From: Pseudomonas sp. Choline-02u-1
GTDB taxonomy: Bacteria; Pseudomonadota; Gammaproteobacteria; Pseudomonadales; Pseudomonadaceae
Reading direction: 5' to 3'
DNA length: 64,000 nucleotides
NCBI RefSeq assembly: GCF_002836515.1
Contig: NZ_PJBC01000010.1
Location: forward strand, 62,001 to 126,000
Shown in pieces: positions 28,219 to 36,545 of this stretch (the first letter of the stretch is position 1; each line of letters opens with the position of its first letter). Below the pieces are notes generated by a model that worked only from the letters and a program-made list of their open reading frames with translations, had not been told where the DNA came from and ran no database searches. The position numbers were made by a program, and so were the translations under genes.

Positions 28219-30801
28219 TTATATCCGGTTCTTCAGTGCGTAGAGCATTTCGAGCGCACGCCGTGGCGTCATGTCGTCCAGATCCACTTTCGCCAATTCG
28301 TCCAGTACAGGATGCGGCAGCGAGGCAAACATATCGCTTTGCTGGGGTGTCGAGGGTTTCCCCTTGGCCGCCGGTTTCGGGGCTTCGTGGGGCAGGGCAG
28401 TGTCTTCCAGGCGGCTCAGATGCTCGCGCGCGCGCAGGATCACTTCGCTCGGCACGCCCGCCAGTTGCGCCACCGCCAGGCCATAGCTCTGACTGGCAGG
28501 CCCGGGCAGAACGTGGTGCAGGAACACGATGCGTTCGTTGTGCTCGGTAGCGTTGAGGTGCACGTTAGCGACAAGAGGTTCGGCTTCGGGCAGCACGGTC
28601 AGTTCAAAATAATGGGTGGCGAACAGGGTGTAGGCGCGCAGATGGGCCAGACGCTCAGCCGCCGCCCACGCCAGCGACAGACCGTCGAAAGTGCTGGTGC
28701 CACGTCCGACTTCGTCCATCAGCACCAGACTGCGCTCGGTAGCGTTATGCAGGATATTGGCGGTTTCGCTCATCTCGACCATGAAAGTCGAACGACCGCC
28801 AGCGAGGTCATCGCTGGAACCGATGCGGGTGAAAATCCGATCCACCAGCGACAGCTCGCAACTGGCGGCCGGTACAAAGCTGCCGATATGCGCCAGGAGC
28901 ACAATCAGAGCTGTTTGCCGCATGTAGGTGGACTTACCGCCCATGTTCGGGCCGGTGATGACCAGCATGCGCGTGTTGTCGTCCAGGCTAAGATCGTTGG
29001 CTACGAACGGTGTGGTCAGCACTTGCTCGACCACCGGGTGACGACCCTGGGTGATGCGCATGCACGGCTCGCTGACGAAACGCGGGCAGTTGAGGTCAAG
29101 ATTCAGCGCACGCTCGGCGAGGTTGCTCAGCACATCGAGCTCAGCCAGCGCCCCGGCGGTGTCCTGCAACGGCGGCAATTGGCTGATCAAGTCCTCGAGC
29201 AGCGCCTCGTAAAGCATTTTTTCCCGAGCCAGCGCGCGGCTCTTGGCCGACAGCGCTTTATCTTCGAACTCTTTCAACTCCGGCGTGATGAATCGCTCGG
29301 CGCCCTTCAGTGTCTGCCGGCGGATGTAGTCCGCCGGCGCCGACTCAGCCTGCTTGCTCGGCAATTCGATGAAGTAGCCGTGGATGCGGTTGTAGCCGAC
29401 TTTCAGATTGGCCAGGCCGGTGCGGGCCTTTTCGCGGGCTTCCAGATCGATGAGGAACTGTCCGGCGTTTTCGCTCAGTGATTGCAGTTCATCAAGCTCG
29501 CTGTCGTAACCGGTTTTCAGCACGCCGCCGTCACGGATCACCGCAGGCGGGTTATCGATAATGGCTTTTGCCAGCAGCGCCGCCAGTTCCGGGTAAGTGC
29601 TGGTGGTAGCCGCCAGATGCTGCAAGTGCGGCGCTTCCAGATCGGTCATCGCCACTTGCAGTTCAGGCAGTGCGCCGAGTGCATCGCGCAGACGCGCAAG
29701 GTCACGCGGCCGCGCGTTGCGCAGACCGATCCGCGCCAGGATCCGCTCGATGTCACCGATTTCCTTGAGCTGCGGTTGCAGCTTTTCGAAGCGGTAACCG
29801 TCGAGCAGGCAACGGATCGAGGTTTGGCGGGCCAGCAGTACGGAGAGATCGCGCAGTGGCCGGTTCAGCCAACGAGTGAGCAAACGGCTGCCCATGGCGG
29901 TCTGGCAGCGATCAACGACCGATTGCAGGGTGTTGTCGCGGCCGCCGGCCAGGTTGGTGTCGAGTTCCAGATTGCGCCGGCTGGCACCGTCCAGCACCAC
30001 GGTGTCATCGAGGCGTTCGTGACGCAGGCTGCGCAAGTGAGGCAGGGCGGTGCGCTGGGTTTCCTTGGCGTAGGCCAACAGGCAACCGGCAGCGCCAATG
30101 GCCAGGGTCAGGTTTTCGCAGCCGAAGCCTTTCAGGTCTTGGGTGGAAAACTGCTGGCAGAGACTTTTCAACGCAGAGTCACGCTCGAAGTCCCACGGCG
30201 CACGACGACGCACGCCACGGCGTTTTTCCGCCGGCAGGTCTTTCGGCCAGTCATCCGGGATCAGCAGCTCAACCGGATTCACGCGCTCCAGCTCGGCCAG
30301 GAGGTTTTCCCAGCCTTTGATTTCGAGCACGGTGAAATTGCCGCTGGTGATGTCCAGCACCGCCAGACCAAACAGACGCTCGTCGCCCAATACGGCTGCG
30401 ATCAAATTATCGCGACGCTCGTCCAGCAGCGCTTCATCACTGACCGTTCCCGGGGTGATGATACGCACGACCTGGCGTTCGACCGGGCCTTTGCTGGTGG
30501 CCGGGTCACCGACCTGTTCACAGATCACCACCGACTCGCCGAGCTTGACCAGTTTCGCCAGATAACCTTCCGCGGCGTGGTAAGGAATCCCACACATCGG
30601 AATCGCCTGACCCGCCGACTGCCCGCGCGCGGTCAGGGTGATATCCAGCAATTTGGCGGCTTTCTTCGCATCTTCGTAGAAGATCTCGTAGAAATCGCCC
30701 ATGCGGTAGAACATCAGCTGATCCGGGTGCTGATTCTTCAGGCGCCAGTATTGCTGCATCATTGGGGTGTGGGAGGACAGGTCGGAAGTTGCTTTATTCA
30801 T
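28219..30801 (-). CDS. mutS: DNA mismatch repair protein MutS
   Basis: MutS recognises mismatches and starts repair with MutL. The 860-aa protein has the N-terminal mismatch-contact motif GDFYE (Phe-x-Glu type, near residue 37), connector, lever and clamp domains, and the ABC-type ATPase with P-loop [10 protein letters not shown] near residue 615 and the Walker B/signature region [10 protein letters not shown] and [16 protein letters not shown]. The ATG at 30801 is chosen; one codon upstream is a TTG. This gene is the left border of the accessory region, with cinA on the far side. Confidence 0.97.
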   Translation of the reverse strand: MNKATSDLSSHTPMMQQYWRLKNQHPDQLMFYRMGDFYEIFYEDAKKAAKLLDITLTARGQSAGQAIPMCGIPYHAAEGYLAKLVKLGESVVICEQVGDPATSKGPVERQVVRIITPGTVSDEALLDERRDNLIAAVLGDERLFGLAVLDITSGNFTVLEIKGWENLLAELERVNPVELLIPDDWPKDLPAEKRRGVRRRAPWDFERDSALKSLCQQFSTQDLKGFGCENLTLAIGAAGCLLAYAKETQRTALPHLRSLRHERLDDTVVLDGASRRNLELDTNLAGGRDNTLQSVVDRCQTAMGSRLLTRWLNRPLRDLSVLLARQTSIRCLLDGYRFEKLQPQLKEIGDIERILARIGLRNARPRDLARLRDALGALPELQVAMTDLEAPHLQHLAATTSTYPELAALLAKAIIDNPPAVIRDGGVLKTGYDSELDELQSLSENAGQFLIDLEAREKARTGLANLKVGYNRIHGYFIELPSKQAESAPADYIRRQTLKGAERFITPELKEFEDKALSAKSRALAREKMLYEALLEDLISQLPPLQDTAGALAELDVLSNLAERALNLDLNCPRFVSEPCMRITQGRHPVVEQVLTTPFVANDLSLDDNTRMLVITGPNMGGKSTYMRQTALIVLLAHIGSFVPAASCELSLVDRIFTRIGSSDDLAGGRSTFMVEMSETANILHNATERSLVLMDEVGRGTSTFDGLSLAWAAAERLAHLRAYTLFATHYFELTVLPEAEPLVANVHLNATEHNERIVFLHHVLPGPASQSYGLAVAQLAGVPSEVILRAREHLSRLEDTALPHEAPKPAAKGKPSTPQQSDMFASLPHPVLDELAKVDLDDMTPRRALEMLYALKNRI

Positions 30802-31037
30802 CAATGACTTAGCGCTTTTCTTTAAAAGTGTGGGGCGAAAAGAGAGCGTCTAGATAAGCGATTTGATCGCGGAGCCTATGCGGCTTGGTGCTGCGAACGC
30901 AGGCCGATCTATTCACTGTCCGGAGATGAAACTCTCGCCCATAGTTTTGCTAATTAGTGCAAGGTTACCATGGAGGGTGAGGCTCGAGCAGAAGCGCATG
31001 CGAAAGGACTGTCCATCGAGCGCTTACGCGATTATGA

Positions 31038-32048
31038 CTATTTTGAGAGTTGAATTCTGAGCTTCTCGGCATCCCAATTGAGAAGTTCGGCAATTTCGGA
31101 CTCTCTCAGTGTTGAGAGCACTGTATCAGTGGGCTGTCTTTTTATGACGTCGTAATAGCAAGTAAGTTGAGCACTCTTTGCCTTGCTTATTTTTTCACTT
31201 GTAAAGGTTCCTGCGCCTTTAATGAAAATAACGTCGGGGAGCTCTTCGTATGCCGATAGCTGGCGTTCAGCGTCCTCACGGCTCTCAAATATATGGGCTT
31301 GGGCGCCCATGAACACCACATGGTCAGGATAGAGAGCCCAGCTCTCTTTGATACGAGTGATGTGCTCCGGGTTTAATGAAAGCTCATGAAGTCTGATGTC
31401 CGACACAGGATTGTATGTTGCGCCGCACACTAGGCTTATAGGCAAGGGTACCTCCAAGGGGGCAAAGTGTGCTGGTTGAGTCCTGAAGAATTTCGTCAGA
31501 TAGTTCAAGAGGTTATCTATTTCCTCTATGCTCTCGCCCCCGAGGATGACGCCGTGACTCTTTAAAAAAATGACACGAGTTTGATCCGAGTTTTCAAGTT
31601 GATCAGCAACGCCTTTCGCGAGATCGACCCCTGGTTTTAAATAGTTCACTACCCTTGCATTCAATGTGGTGTCGAGATCTGGATAGGCTGAAAGCTCGAA
31701 TGTTTCACGCACTAAATGAGCAAGCACTTCCACTGCGTGCAGGTGAACGACTACCGGGTGTGGCATTAGTGCGTGAAGCAAAGTTTCAATCGAAGGCTTC
31801 AATGAACCTGGCTCGATCACTTGAGGCGTGATGCTATAGTTTTTGTTTTGCAGTTCTTGGGTGAGGTTCTTGAGCTCAACCTGAACGAAAATTTCGTCTG
31901 TCATCGCCTCAGCCAACCAGGTGCCCGACGCTTTAATCCATAAAGTAGCGTCTTCTTTCCAAGAGACGTTTCCTCCAGCGCCTTGAACCAGTAGCGGATT
32001 CTCACCGATCGTTGCGCAGAATTTTCGCACGGACTCATGCATGTTCAT
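31038..32048 (-). CDS. Class II aldolase/adducin-family protein
   Basis: The 336-aa product carries a class II aldolase/adducin domain in its first 220 residues. The zinc triad is visible as H102 and H104 (VHLHAVEVLA) and H165 (LKSHGVILGG), and E88 (KPSIE) stands where fuculose-1-phosphate aldolase has its catalytic glutamate, so the site appears intact. GAGGNVSWK near residue 23 is the phosphate-binding loop region. About 110 extra C-terminal residues are unassigned. The natural substrate is unknown: it could cleave or epimerise a phosphorylated ketose. It is the last gene of the leftward operon and overlaps the HAD gene. A GAGGGA site five bases before the ATG supports the start. Confidence 0.8.
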   Translation of the reverse strand: MNMHESVRKFCATIGENPLLVQGAGGNVSWKEDATLWIKASGTWLAEAMTDEIFVQVELKNLTQELQNKNYSITPQVIEPGSLKPSIETLLHALMPHPVVVHLHAVEVLAHLVRETFELSAYPDLDTTLNARVVNYLKPGVDLAKGVADQLENSDQTRVIFLKSHGVILGGESIEEIDNLLNYLTKFFRTQPAHFAPLEVPLPISLVCGATYNPVSDIRLHELSLNPEHITRIKESWALYPDHVVFMGAQAHIFESREDAERQLSAYEELPDVIFIKGAGTFTSEKISKAKSAQLTCYYDVIKRQPTDTVLSTLRESEIAELLNWDAEKLRIQLSK

Positions 32049-32793
32049 GTTTGTCCCTCAATTTTGAGATCAGGCGACGTAGCTCTTTGAAATCAGTGAA
32101 TGCGGCGTCCGGAGAGTTCTCGCCAGTACCCATTGGGGTCCCGGTATGAATCTTTTGCAATGTGACCGCGTTGATCTGCTCGCGGCCACCTCGGATGTCG
32201 TTGATTGGGTTGTCGCCAATCATCCAGATGCAATTGCCTTTTGGACGCATTTTCTCCAGGGCAATCTCGAATGGTGCCGGATGAGGCTTGTCGTAACCTG
32301 CCTCTTCGCTGGTCACGATGTAATCAAAATAATGATCAAGCCCGAAGTAGACTACCTTGCGAAACTGAATCTGGGCCGTCAGATCTGTGACGATCGCAGT
32401 GGGTATTCCCATCAGTCTCAGGTCGTCAAGAAGGTCTTTGACCTCGTCGAATAGAACCGCATTGCTGAGAAAGGTACGCCAATACGTCTGTTCAAAATCG
32501 AGCGCCAGAAGGACTTGTGAGCCCAGTCCCATGATTTCCAGCATACGTTGAAGGTACAACAGGCGACTATGAGATGAAGCCGTGTGTTTGAGCCGGGTCT
32601 TCACCTGTTGACGAGCCTCCTTGAAAGCGGCGTCGAAAACTTCCGGTTTGATAGAGAAAGTGTTGACGACTTTATCCCGAATCGCCTGCTGGGCAGCCGC
32701 ATGTGCAGGATCATAGGGATAAAGAGTGTTGTCGGTGTCGAACAAAATAGCGTCGGGAAGCCGGTCAAACCGCTCAGGTGTAAAAATTTTCAC
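32035..32793 (-). CDS. HAD-superfamily phosphatase (pyrimidine 5'-nucleotidase-like)
   Basis: This 252-aa HAD hydrolase has the nucleophile motif DTDNTLYPYD (D19 and D21), typical of the Sdt1/pyrimidine 5'-nucleotidase-like branch. Motif II is in AIVTDLT, and the acidic motif IWMIGDNPINDIRGG is near residue 195. It would remove phosphate from a small phosphorylated metabolite or nucleotide. The GTG start shares a base with the TAG stop of the upstream gene, indicating coupled translation. A longer frame beginning at 32874 lies inside that gene and is less likely. Confidence 0.82.
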   Translation of the reverse strand: MKIFTPERFDRLPDAILFDTDNTLYPYDPAHAAAQQAIRDKVVNTFSIKPEVFDAAFKEARQQVKTRLKHTASSHSRLLYLQRMLEIMGLGSQVLLALDFEQTYWRTFLSNAVLFDEVKDLLDDLRLMGIPTAIVTDLTAQIQFRKVVYFGLDHYFDYIVTSEEAGYDKPHPAPFEIALEKMRPKGNCIWMIGDNPINDIRGGREQINAVTLQKIHTGTPMGTGENSPDAAFTDFKELRRLISKLRDKHEHA

Positions 32794-34847
32794 TATATAA
32801 ACCGTTTCGTGAGTGCTTGATTGATGTGAGAGAGGGTGATCAATTGCATCAGCCCCATTACGCCATCCTGCCATTGGGGCGTCAGATCCAGAAACTCGAA
32901 GATCCTTGGACAGATCATCCTCGCTGCCATCTCAATATCCTGAGCAGAGGTTTCGCCTTCGATAGTCAGCTCTACTTGAGTCGCATCGTCATTGGTCGAC
33001 ATATCGACATGCAGCCCACAAACCCCGACCAGCACCCGGACCAGGGACATCTCGTTCAAGCCATTGCACGAACGGGCCACAATCTTGAAGTGCAGAAGAC
33101 GTTCTATGTCTGCCCCATCGAGAATACGCGGGTGTATCGGTTGCAAGGACAATACGAGATCTGCATGTGCCGCCTGAGGGCGTATAAAACGCGCGGAATC
33201 GGGTTCTCTGCGAGCGAAAGACGAGAGCACCTTTTCTTCCGTATGTCCGCGCTGGTGTACATCACGTTGAAGCTTGAAATGGCGCCTCAAATCCTCATCG
33301 ATATCCAAGTAAACACTCAAGTTGTAGCATTCGCGCAAGATCGGTAAGTACAGAGCGTGCAAACCACTTGCAATGATGAAGTCATTGCTGTTGATGACGA
33401 AGGGACGGCTCATGCGACCCGTATGGTGGTCATAGTGACGAGAGTGGATGGGTTTTGAGTCCGTCAGTGATATCAGATCATTGGCGAAACCTTCGAGGTC
33501 GTTGGCCATCGGGTTCAAGTGGGTCATCACTTGCCACATTGGTTTCTGACGATCCCATAGATGGTAGTCGTCGCCAGATAGCGTCGCTACCGAGTGGCCC
33601 CCGAACAGACCTTTGATGGCGTCTGAAAAGGTATCTTTGCCTGCCCCGGAATCTCCAGCCACACCAATGACGAAAGGCTTTCGACTCAGTCTGAAATAAT
33701 CGTTGCGACTGACAGATTCACGCCATATACGAAGGGTCAGAATAATGCCCGTCGCAACCATGGCTGTATGAATCAGAGAAGACAACTTGCCGTTTAGCAA
33801 CCACTGGCTGACGACTTGCGGTAACCAGGTCGCTTGCTGAGCGGCTACACCGAGATCAGAGATGATCAGCGCCGAGCTTGCGACGTAGAGCAGCGAAAAA
33901 ACTCCGGTAATCACAATAGCAATCCGATCACTGGCTGCCTGGTAAGCTACCAGAGAAGGAATGACCCAGATAAACCAGCCAGGTGACGCAGGTGTCATGA
34001 GCACCACAAGTAAAAAAACGACGCCTAGTGTTGAGTGAAAGAGTTCAAAGTTAGGCCGTTTAATTCTCCATGTTGCATAAATCATCAATAAGTATGCAAG
34101 CGGTACGATGTACAGGAGGTTATTTTCGTTGATGCTGATAGTTAGCTTGTAGACCTTTTGAATTTCCGGGTTGTTGTAAAGCATGCTCAAACCGGAACTG
34201 AACAGAAGGAATGGCAATATCGTGACAAAGGCACCCACCGCAAGGGCGATTAGAAAACGCGGTAAAAACTGACGTAGTGGTCGGTTGTGTTGCAAGTAAA
34301 CGAGGAAAAAAGGCAGGGCCAGTACCATACTGAGTTTCGCAGATACCGCACAGACAAATATCAGTCCCGCGATAACCAATCGGGCACGTTTGATAAAGTA
34401 GAGTGAGCCAGCAAGAAGAAGCACTGGAATCAAGTCGTTAAAGCCCAGTACATAGCTGCCCACTATCACTATGGGCGACAACCAATAGACTGCCAGCAGC
34501 AAGCGATCGCGATTTGGGATCAGTTTTTGCAAAACGATCAATAATAGCAGGTCGGTGCCAAACAAAGTCAGGCCATAACCCACAGAAAGCGGTATTGAAA
34601 GGAGCTTGCATAGCGCTATCAAAGGCGTGAAGGCTGTCCACATAACGTAACCATAGGGAAACGCAGCGATATCGCCACCTTGTTCAAGCCACGTAGCCCA
34701 CGGGTCAATTGTCAATGTACTAACGCTGGTATCCAGAAAGGGCACATACCAATTTGTCATTGACGCGGGAGCGATACACAGTATGAGCAGAATGCGCAGT
34801 GCCAGACCGATCAGGAAGAGCGGGTGGATAAATAGCTTTGATTTCAT
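32793..34847 (-). CDS. Polytopic membrane (GT-C-like) protein fused to a phosphoribulokinase/uridine kinase-like domain
   Basis: The 684-aa product has two parts. Residues 1-380 contain about ten to twelve hydrophobic membrane segments, with an acidic first loop (FLDTSV...DPWATW), the general layout of GT-C glycosyltransferases. Residues 385-600 are a soluble P-loop kinase of the phosphoribulokinase/uridine kinase family: GVAGDSGAGKDTF (about 394-406), SGDDYH, THLNPMAND and RHYDHHTG follow in the family order. A further 80 residues lack a clear assignment. The start overlaps the GDPD-like gene (ATGA); a longer start eight codons upstream is possible. I know of no characterised protein with this fusion. 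Substrates are unknown; phosphorylation of a sugar phosphate or polyol is a guess. Confidence 0.75.
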   Translation of the reverse strand: MKSKLFIHPLFLIGLALRILLILCIAPASMTNWYVPFLDTSVSTLTIDPWATWLEQGGDIAAFPYGYVMWTAFTPLIALCKLLSIPLSVGYGLTLFGTDLLLLIVLQKLIPNRDRLLLAVYWLSPIVIVGSYVLGFNDLIPVLLLAGSLYFIKRARLVIAGLIFVCAVSAKLSMVLALPFFLVYLQHNRPLRQFLPRFLIALAVGAFVTILPFLLFSSGLSMLYNNPEIQKVYKLTISINENNLLYIVPLAYLLMIYATWRIKRPNFELFHSTLGVVFLLVVLMTPASPGWFIWVIPSLVAYQAASDRIAIVITGVFSLLYVASSALIISDLGVAAQQATWLPQVVSQWLLNGKLSSLIHTAMVATGIILTLRIWRESVSRNDYFRLSRKPFVIGVAGDSGAGKDTFSDAIKGLFGGHSVATLSGDDYHLWDRQKPMWQVMTHLNPMANDLEGFANDLISLTDSKPIHSRHYDHHTGRMSRPFVINSNDFIIASGLHALYLPILRECYNLSVYLDIDEDLRRHFKLQRDVHQRGHTEEKVLSSFARREPDSARFIRPQAAHADLVLSLQPIHPRILDGADIERLLHFKIVARSCNGLNEMSLVRVLVGVCGLHVDMSTNDDATQVELTIEGETSAQDIEMAARMICPRIFEFLDLTPQWQDGVMGLMQLITLSHINQALTKRFI

Positions 34848-35449
34848 GCCTTCGTCGCCAATTTTTCCCACAAATCAGGTCTTTTGGTGCAGACAGCTTC
34901 CGCAACAATGTTCCGTTCACTCAGCATGTTTATCAGTAACGGGATTTCCGACTCTGCATCCCGGCCTTGCAATTCTGGAGATACCAGGCACAGCTTAAAG
35001 CCAGCATTCTGCAAGCGCGTGGCGTCTTCATTACTGAGCGGAAAGCGGGAAAAACAGTCGACCCATACCCATTCGATTTTTCCGGCAAGTGTCAAAGCTG
35101 TTTCAATGGACTCAAACTCTGATACACGCACAGCACATCGGCGTTCACCCGCTTTGGACCACTTGATCAGGAACGGAAATGACTGATCCAGAAAGAAGTA
35201 ATCCTCAATTGCCTTTTCTTTCATCAGCGCAATCAGGCGCGCCTCCAGTCCTTCTTCCTTCACGTTCAGAATCAGCGTACCGTGACGATAGTCATTAACC
35301 CACTCCTCGAACGACTCACCCTTTGTATAGGGGTCGTGGTGGATGACCAGCTCATTTCCGAAGCTGCGGATGTCGACTTCAATACCGTATTTTCCATCAG
35401 TGGCATTGAGTTCTTGGCGAGTGTTACGCCGATGCGAGATGAGCTTCAT
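34844..35449 (-). CDS. Small glycerophosphodiester phosphodiesterase-like protein
   Basis: This 201-aa TIM-barrel-like protein shows reduced GDPD motifs: ISHRRN near residue 4, GIEVDIR near residue 23 and HHDP near residue 38. These correspond to the HR, ExD and HD metal and catalytic positions of GDPD enzymes. The protein is shorter than typical members (about 240-300 aa) and has no signal peptide, so it acts in the cytoplasm. It may hydrolyse a phosphodiester in the pathway or be a divergent member with another role. It overlaps both neighbours by four bases. Confidence 0.72.
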   Translation of the reverse strand: MKLISHRRNTRQELNATDGKYGIEVDIRSFGNELVIHHDPYTKGESFEEWVNDYRHGTLILNVKEEGLEARLIALMKEKAIEDYFFLDQSFPFLIKWSKAGERRCAVRVSEFESIETALTLAGKIEWVWVDCFSRFPLSNEDATRLQNAGFKLCLVSPELQGRDAESEIPLLINMLSERNIVAEAVCTKRPDLWEKLATKA

Positions 35450-36144
35450 TTCCTTAGACTCTTTTTAAGTTGCAAGCTGAAATCGATAGTTCTGCGGATA
35501 AACTTTCTTTTAGCAGCCCAGTTGACGTTCCAGTGGGATACACCATGGTGGCGCTCACCAAAGCGAACCGCAAATCGATGAATTTTCAGTCCTTCGGCCT
35601 GTGCCAGATGGTAGGCATATAAATCCAGTGCAAAATCTGCAGGAGCTGACTCCCAACGCGCAAAGAAGTCTCTCGAAAACATGGTGGGTTGAGCGTTGAT
35701 ATCCCACATGGGTTTACCCAGCAGAATGGTTTCGAAGACGCTCATGCCAAACGTGAACGCGACGTCCGCTAAGGGGCGACCAAAGCGACGACCCTTGACG
35801 AAAATTTCCGGTCCATACTGATCAAAGATAGCTAGCCCACGCAGTGCGTCCATTGGATCGGTTTGTAGATCTGCGTGCGTCCATCCGAGAACGTCGCCTT
35901 CGGCCGCACGCAAACCACAGAGAATACCGTGGCCATATCCATGATTAACGTCGACTCGCACGCTTCTGCAACCTGGGTAAGCAGGTAGCAGGCTTTCCAG
36001 TACTTGCGGTGTGCTATCGGTCGATCCGTTATCGACCAAAATGACCTCTACGCCCTTTTGCGCAACCAGGCCTTTGCAGCGTTCAAGCAATAACGGCAAA
36101 CTGGCCGACTCGTTATAGCAGGGAATGACGAGCGAGAACTTCAT
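35446..36144 (-). CDS. Family 2 glycosyltransferase (polyprenyl-phosphate sugar transferase-like)
   Basis: The 232-aa GT2 enzyme has the N-terminal nucleotide-sugar fold (FSLVIPCYNESAS), VDNGSTDSTP and the metal-binding HADLQTDP (D92, D96), typical of dolichol/undecaprenyl-phosphate mannosyl- or glucosyltransferases. Unlike GtrB it lacks C-terminal membrane segments, so it would be peripheral. It lies beside a GtrA-like gene, so it probably loads a sugar onto undecaprenyl phosphate for flipping. It overlaps both neighbours by ATGA. Confidence 0.85.
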   Translation of the reverse strand: MKFSLVIPCYNESASLPLLLERCKGLVAQKGVEVILVDNGSTDSTPQVLESLLPAYPGCRSVRVDVNHGYGHGILCGLRAAEGDVLGWTHADLQTDPMDALRGLAIFDQYGPEIFVKGRRFGRPLADVAFTFGMSVFETILLGKPMWDINAQPTMFSRDFFARWESAPADFALDLYAYHLAQAEGLKIHRFAVRFGERHHGVSHWNVNWAAKRKFIRRTIDFSLQLKKSLRK

Positions 36145-36545
36145 GACCTCTCCTTAGTAGTGTGCGCTTTGAACACATAGAGCTTCATTCCCAGAAAGTT
36201 GAGCGCGGCGGACATTGCCGTGGCGACCAGAAACGACATCTGGATTGAACCGGGCAAGGAGTGGAGCAGACTCAGGCACATCGAGTTTACCCAGACGTTG
36301 GCGCCCAAAGTGATCGCGTAAAGCGGTATAAAGCGCCATGCGCTCCCGGGCGCATGTTCCCTTTGATCAAACGTCCATCTCCTGTTTGCAACGTAGGCGA
36401 ATAAGGTACCTGCCAGAAAACCAGCTGCTTTGGCCATGTCGATATCCAGTCGCGCGGTCCAGATAATGGCGCGGTAGGTCAGGAAATCGATGAGAACGGT
36501 CAAGATTCCAACGATTAAAAAAACCTTAAGCTCGCGGAGGATCAT
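36141..36545 (-). CDS. GtrA-family membrane protein
   Basis: This 134-aa protein has four predicted membrane helices (starting FLIVGILTVLIDFLTYRAI) and matches the GtrA/DPMS family, proposed to flip undecaprenyl-phosphate sugars across the inner membrane. Its place next to a GT2 enzyme mirrors the gtrA-gtrB pair of O-antigen modification loci. The start MILREL overlaps the upstream stop (ATGA). A longer frame upstream lies inside the nucleotidyltransferase gene. Confidence 0.85.
   Translation of the reverse strand: MILRELKVFLIVGILTVLIDFLTYRAIIWTARLDIDMAKAAGFLAGTLFAYVANRRWTFDQREHAPGSAWRFIPLYAITLGANVWVNSMCLSLLHSLPGSIQMSFLVATAMSAALNFLGMKLYVFKAHTTKERS

Noticed and set aside
28183..30807. Two long plus-strand frames opposite mutS
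   Set aside because: They are shadows of mutS; the translations show no domain.
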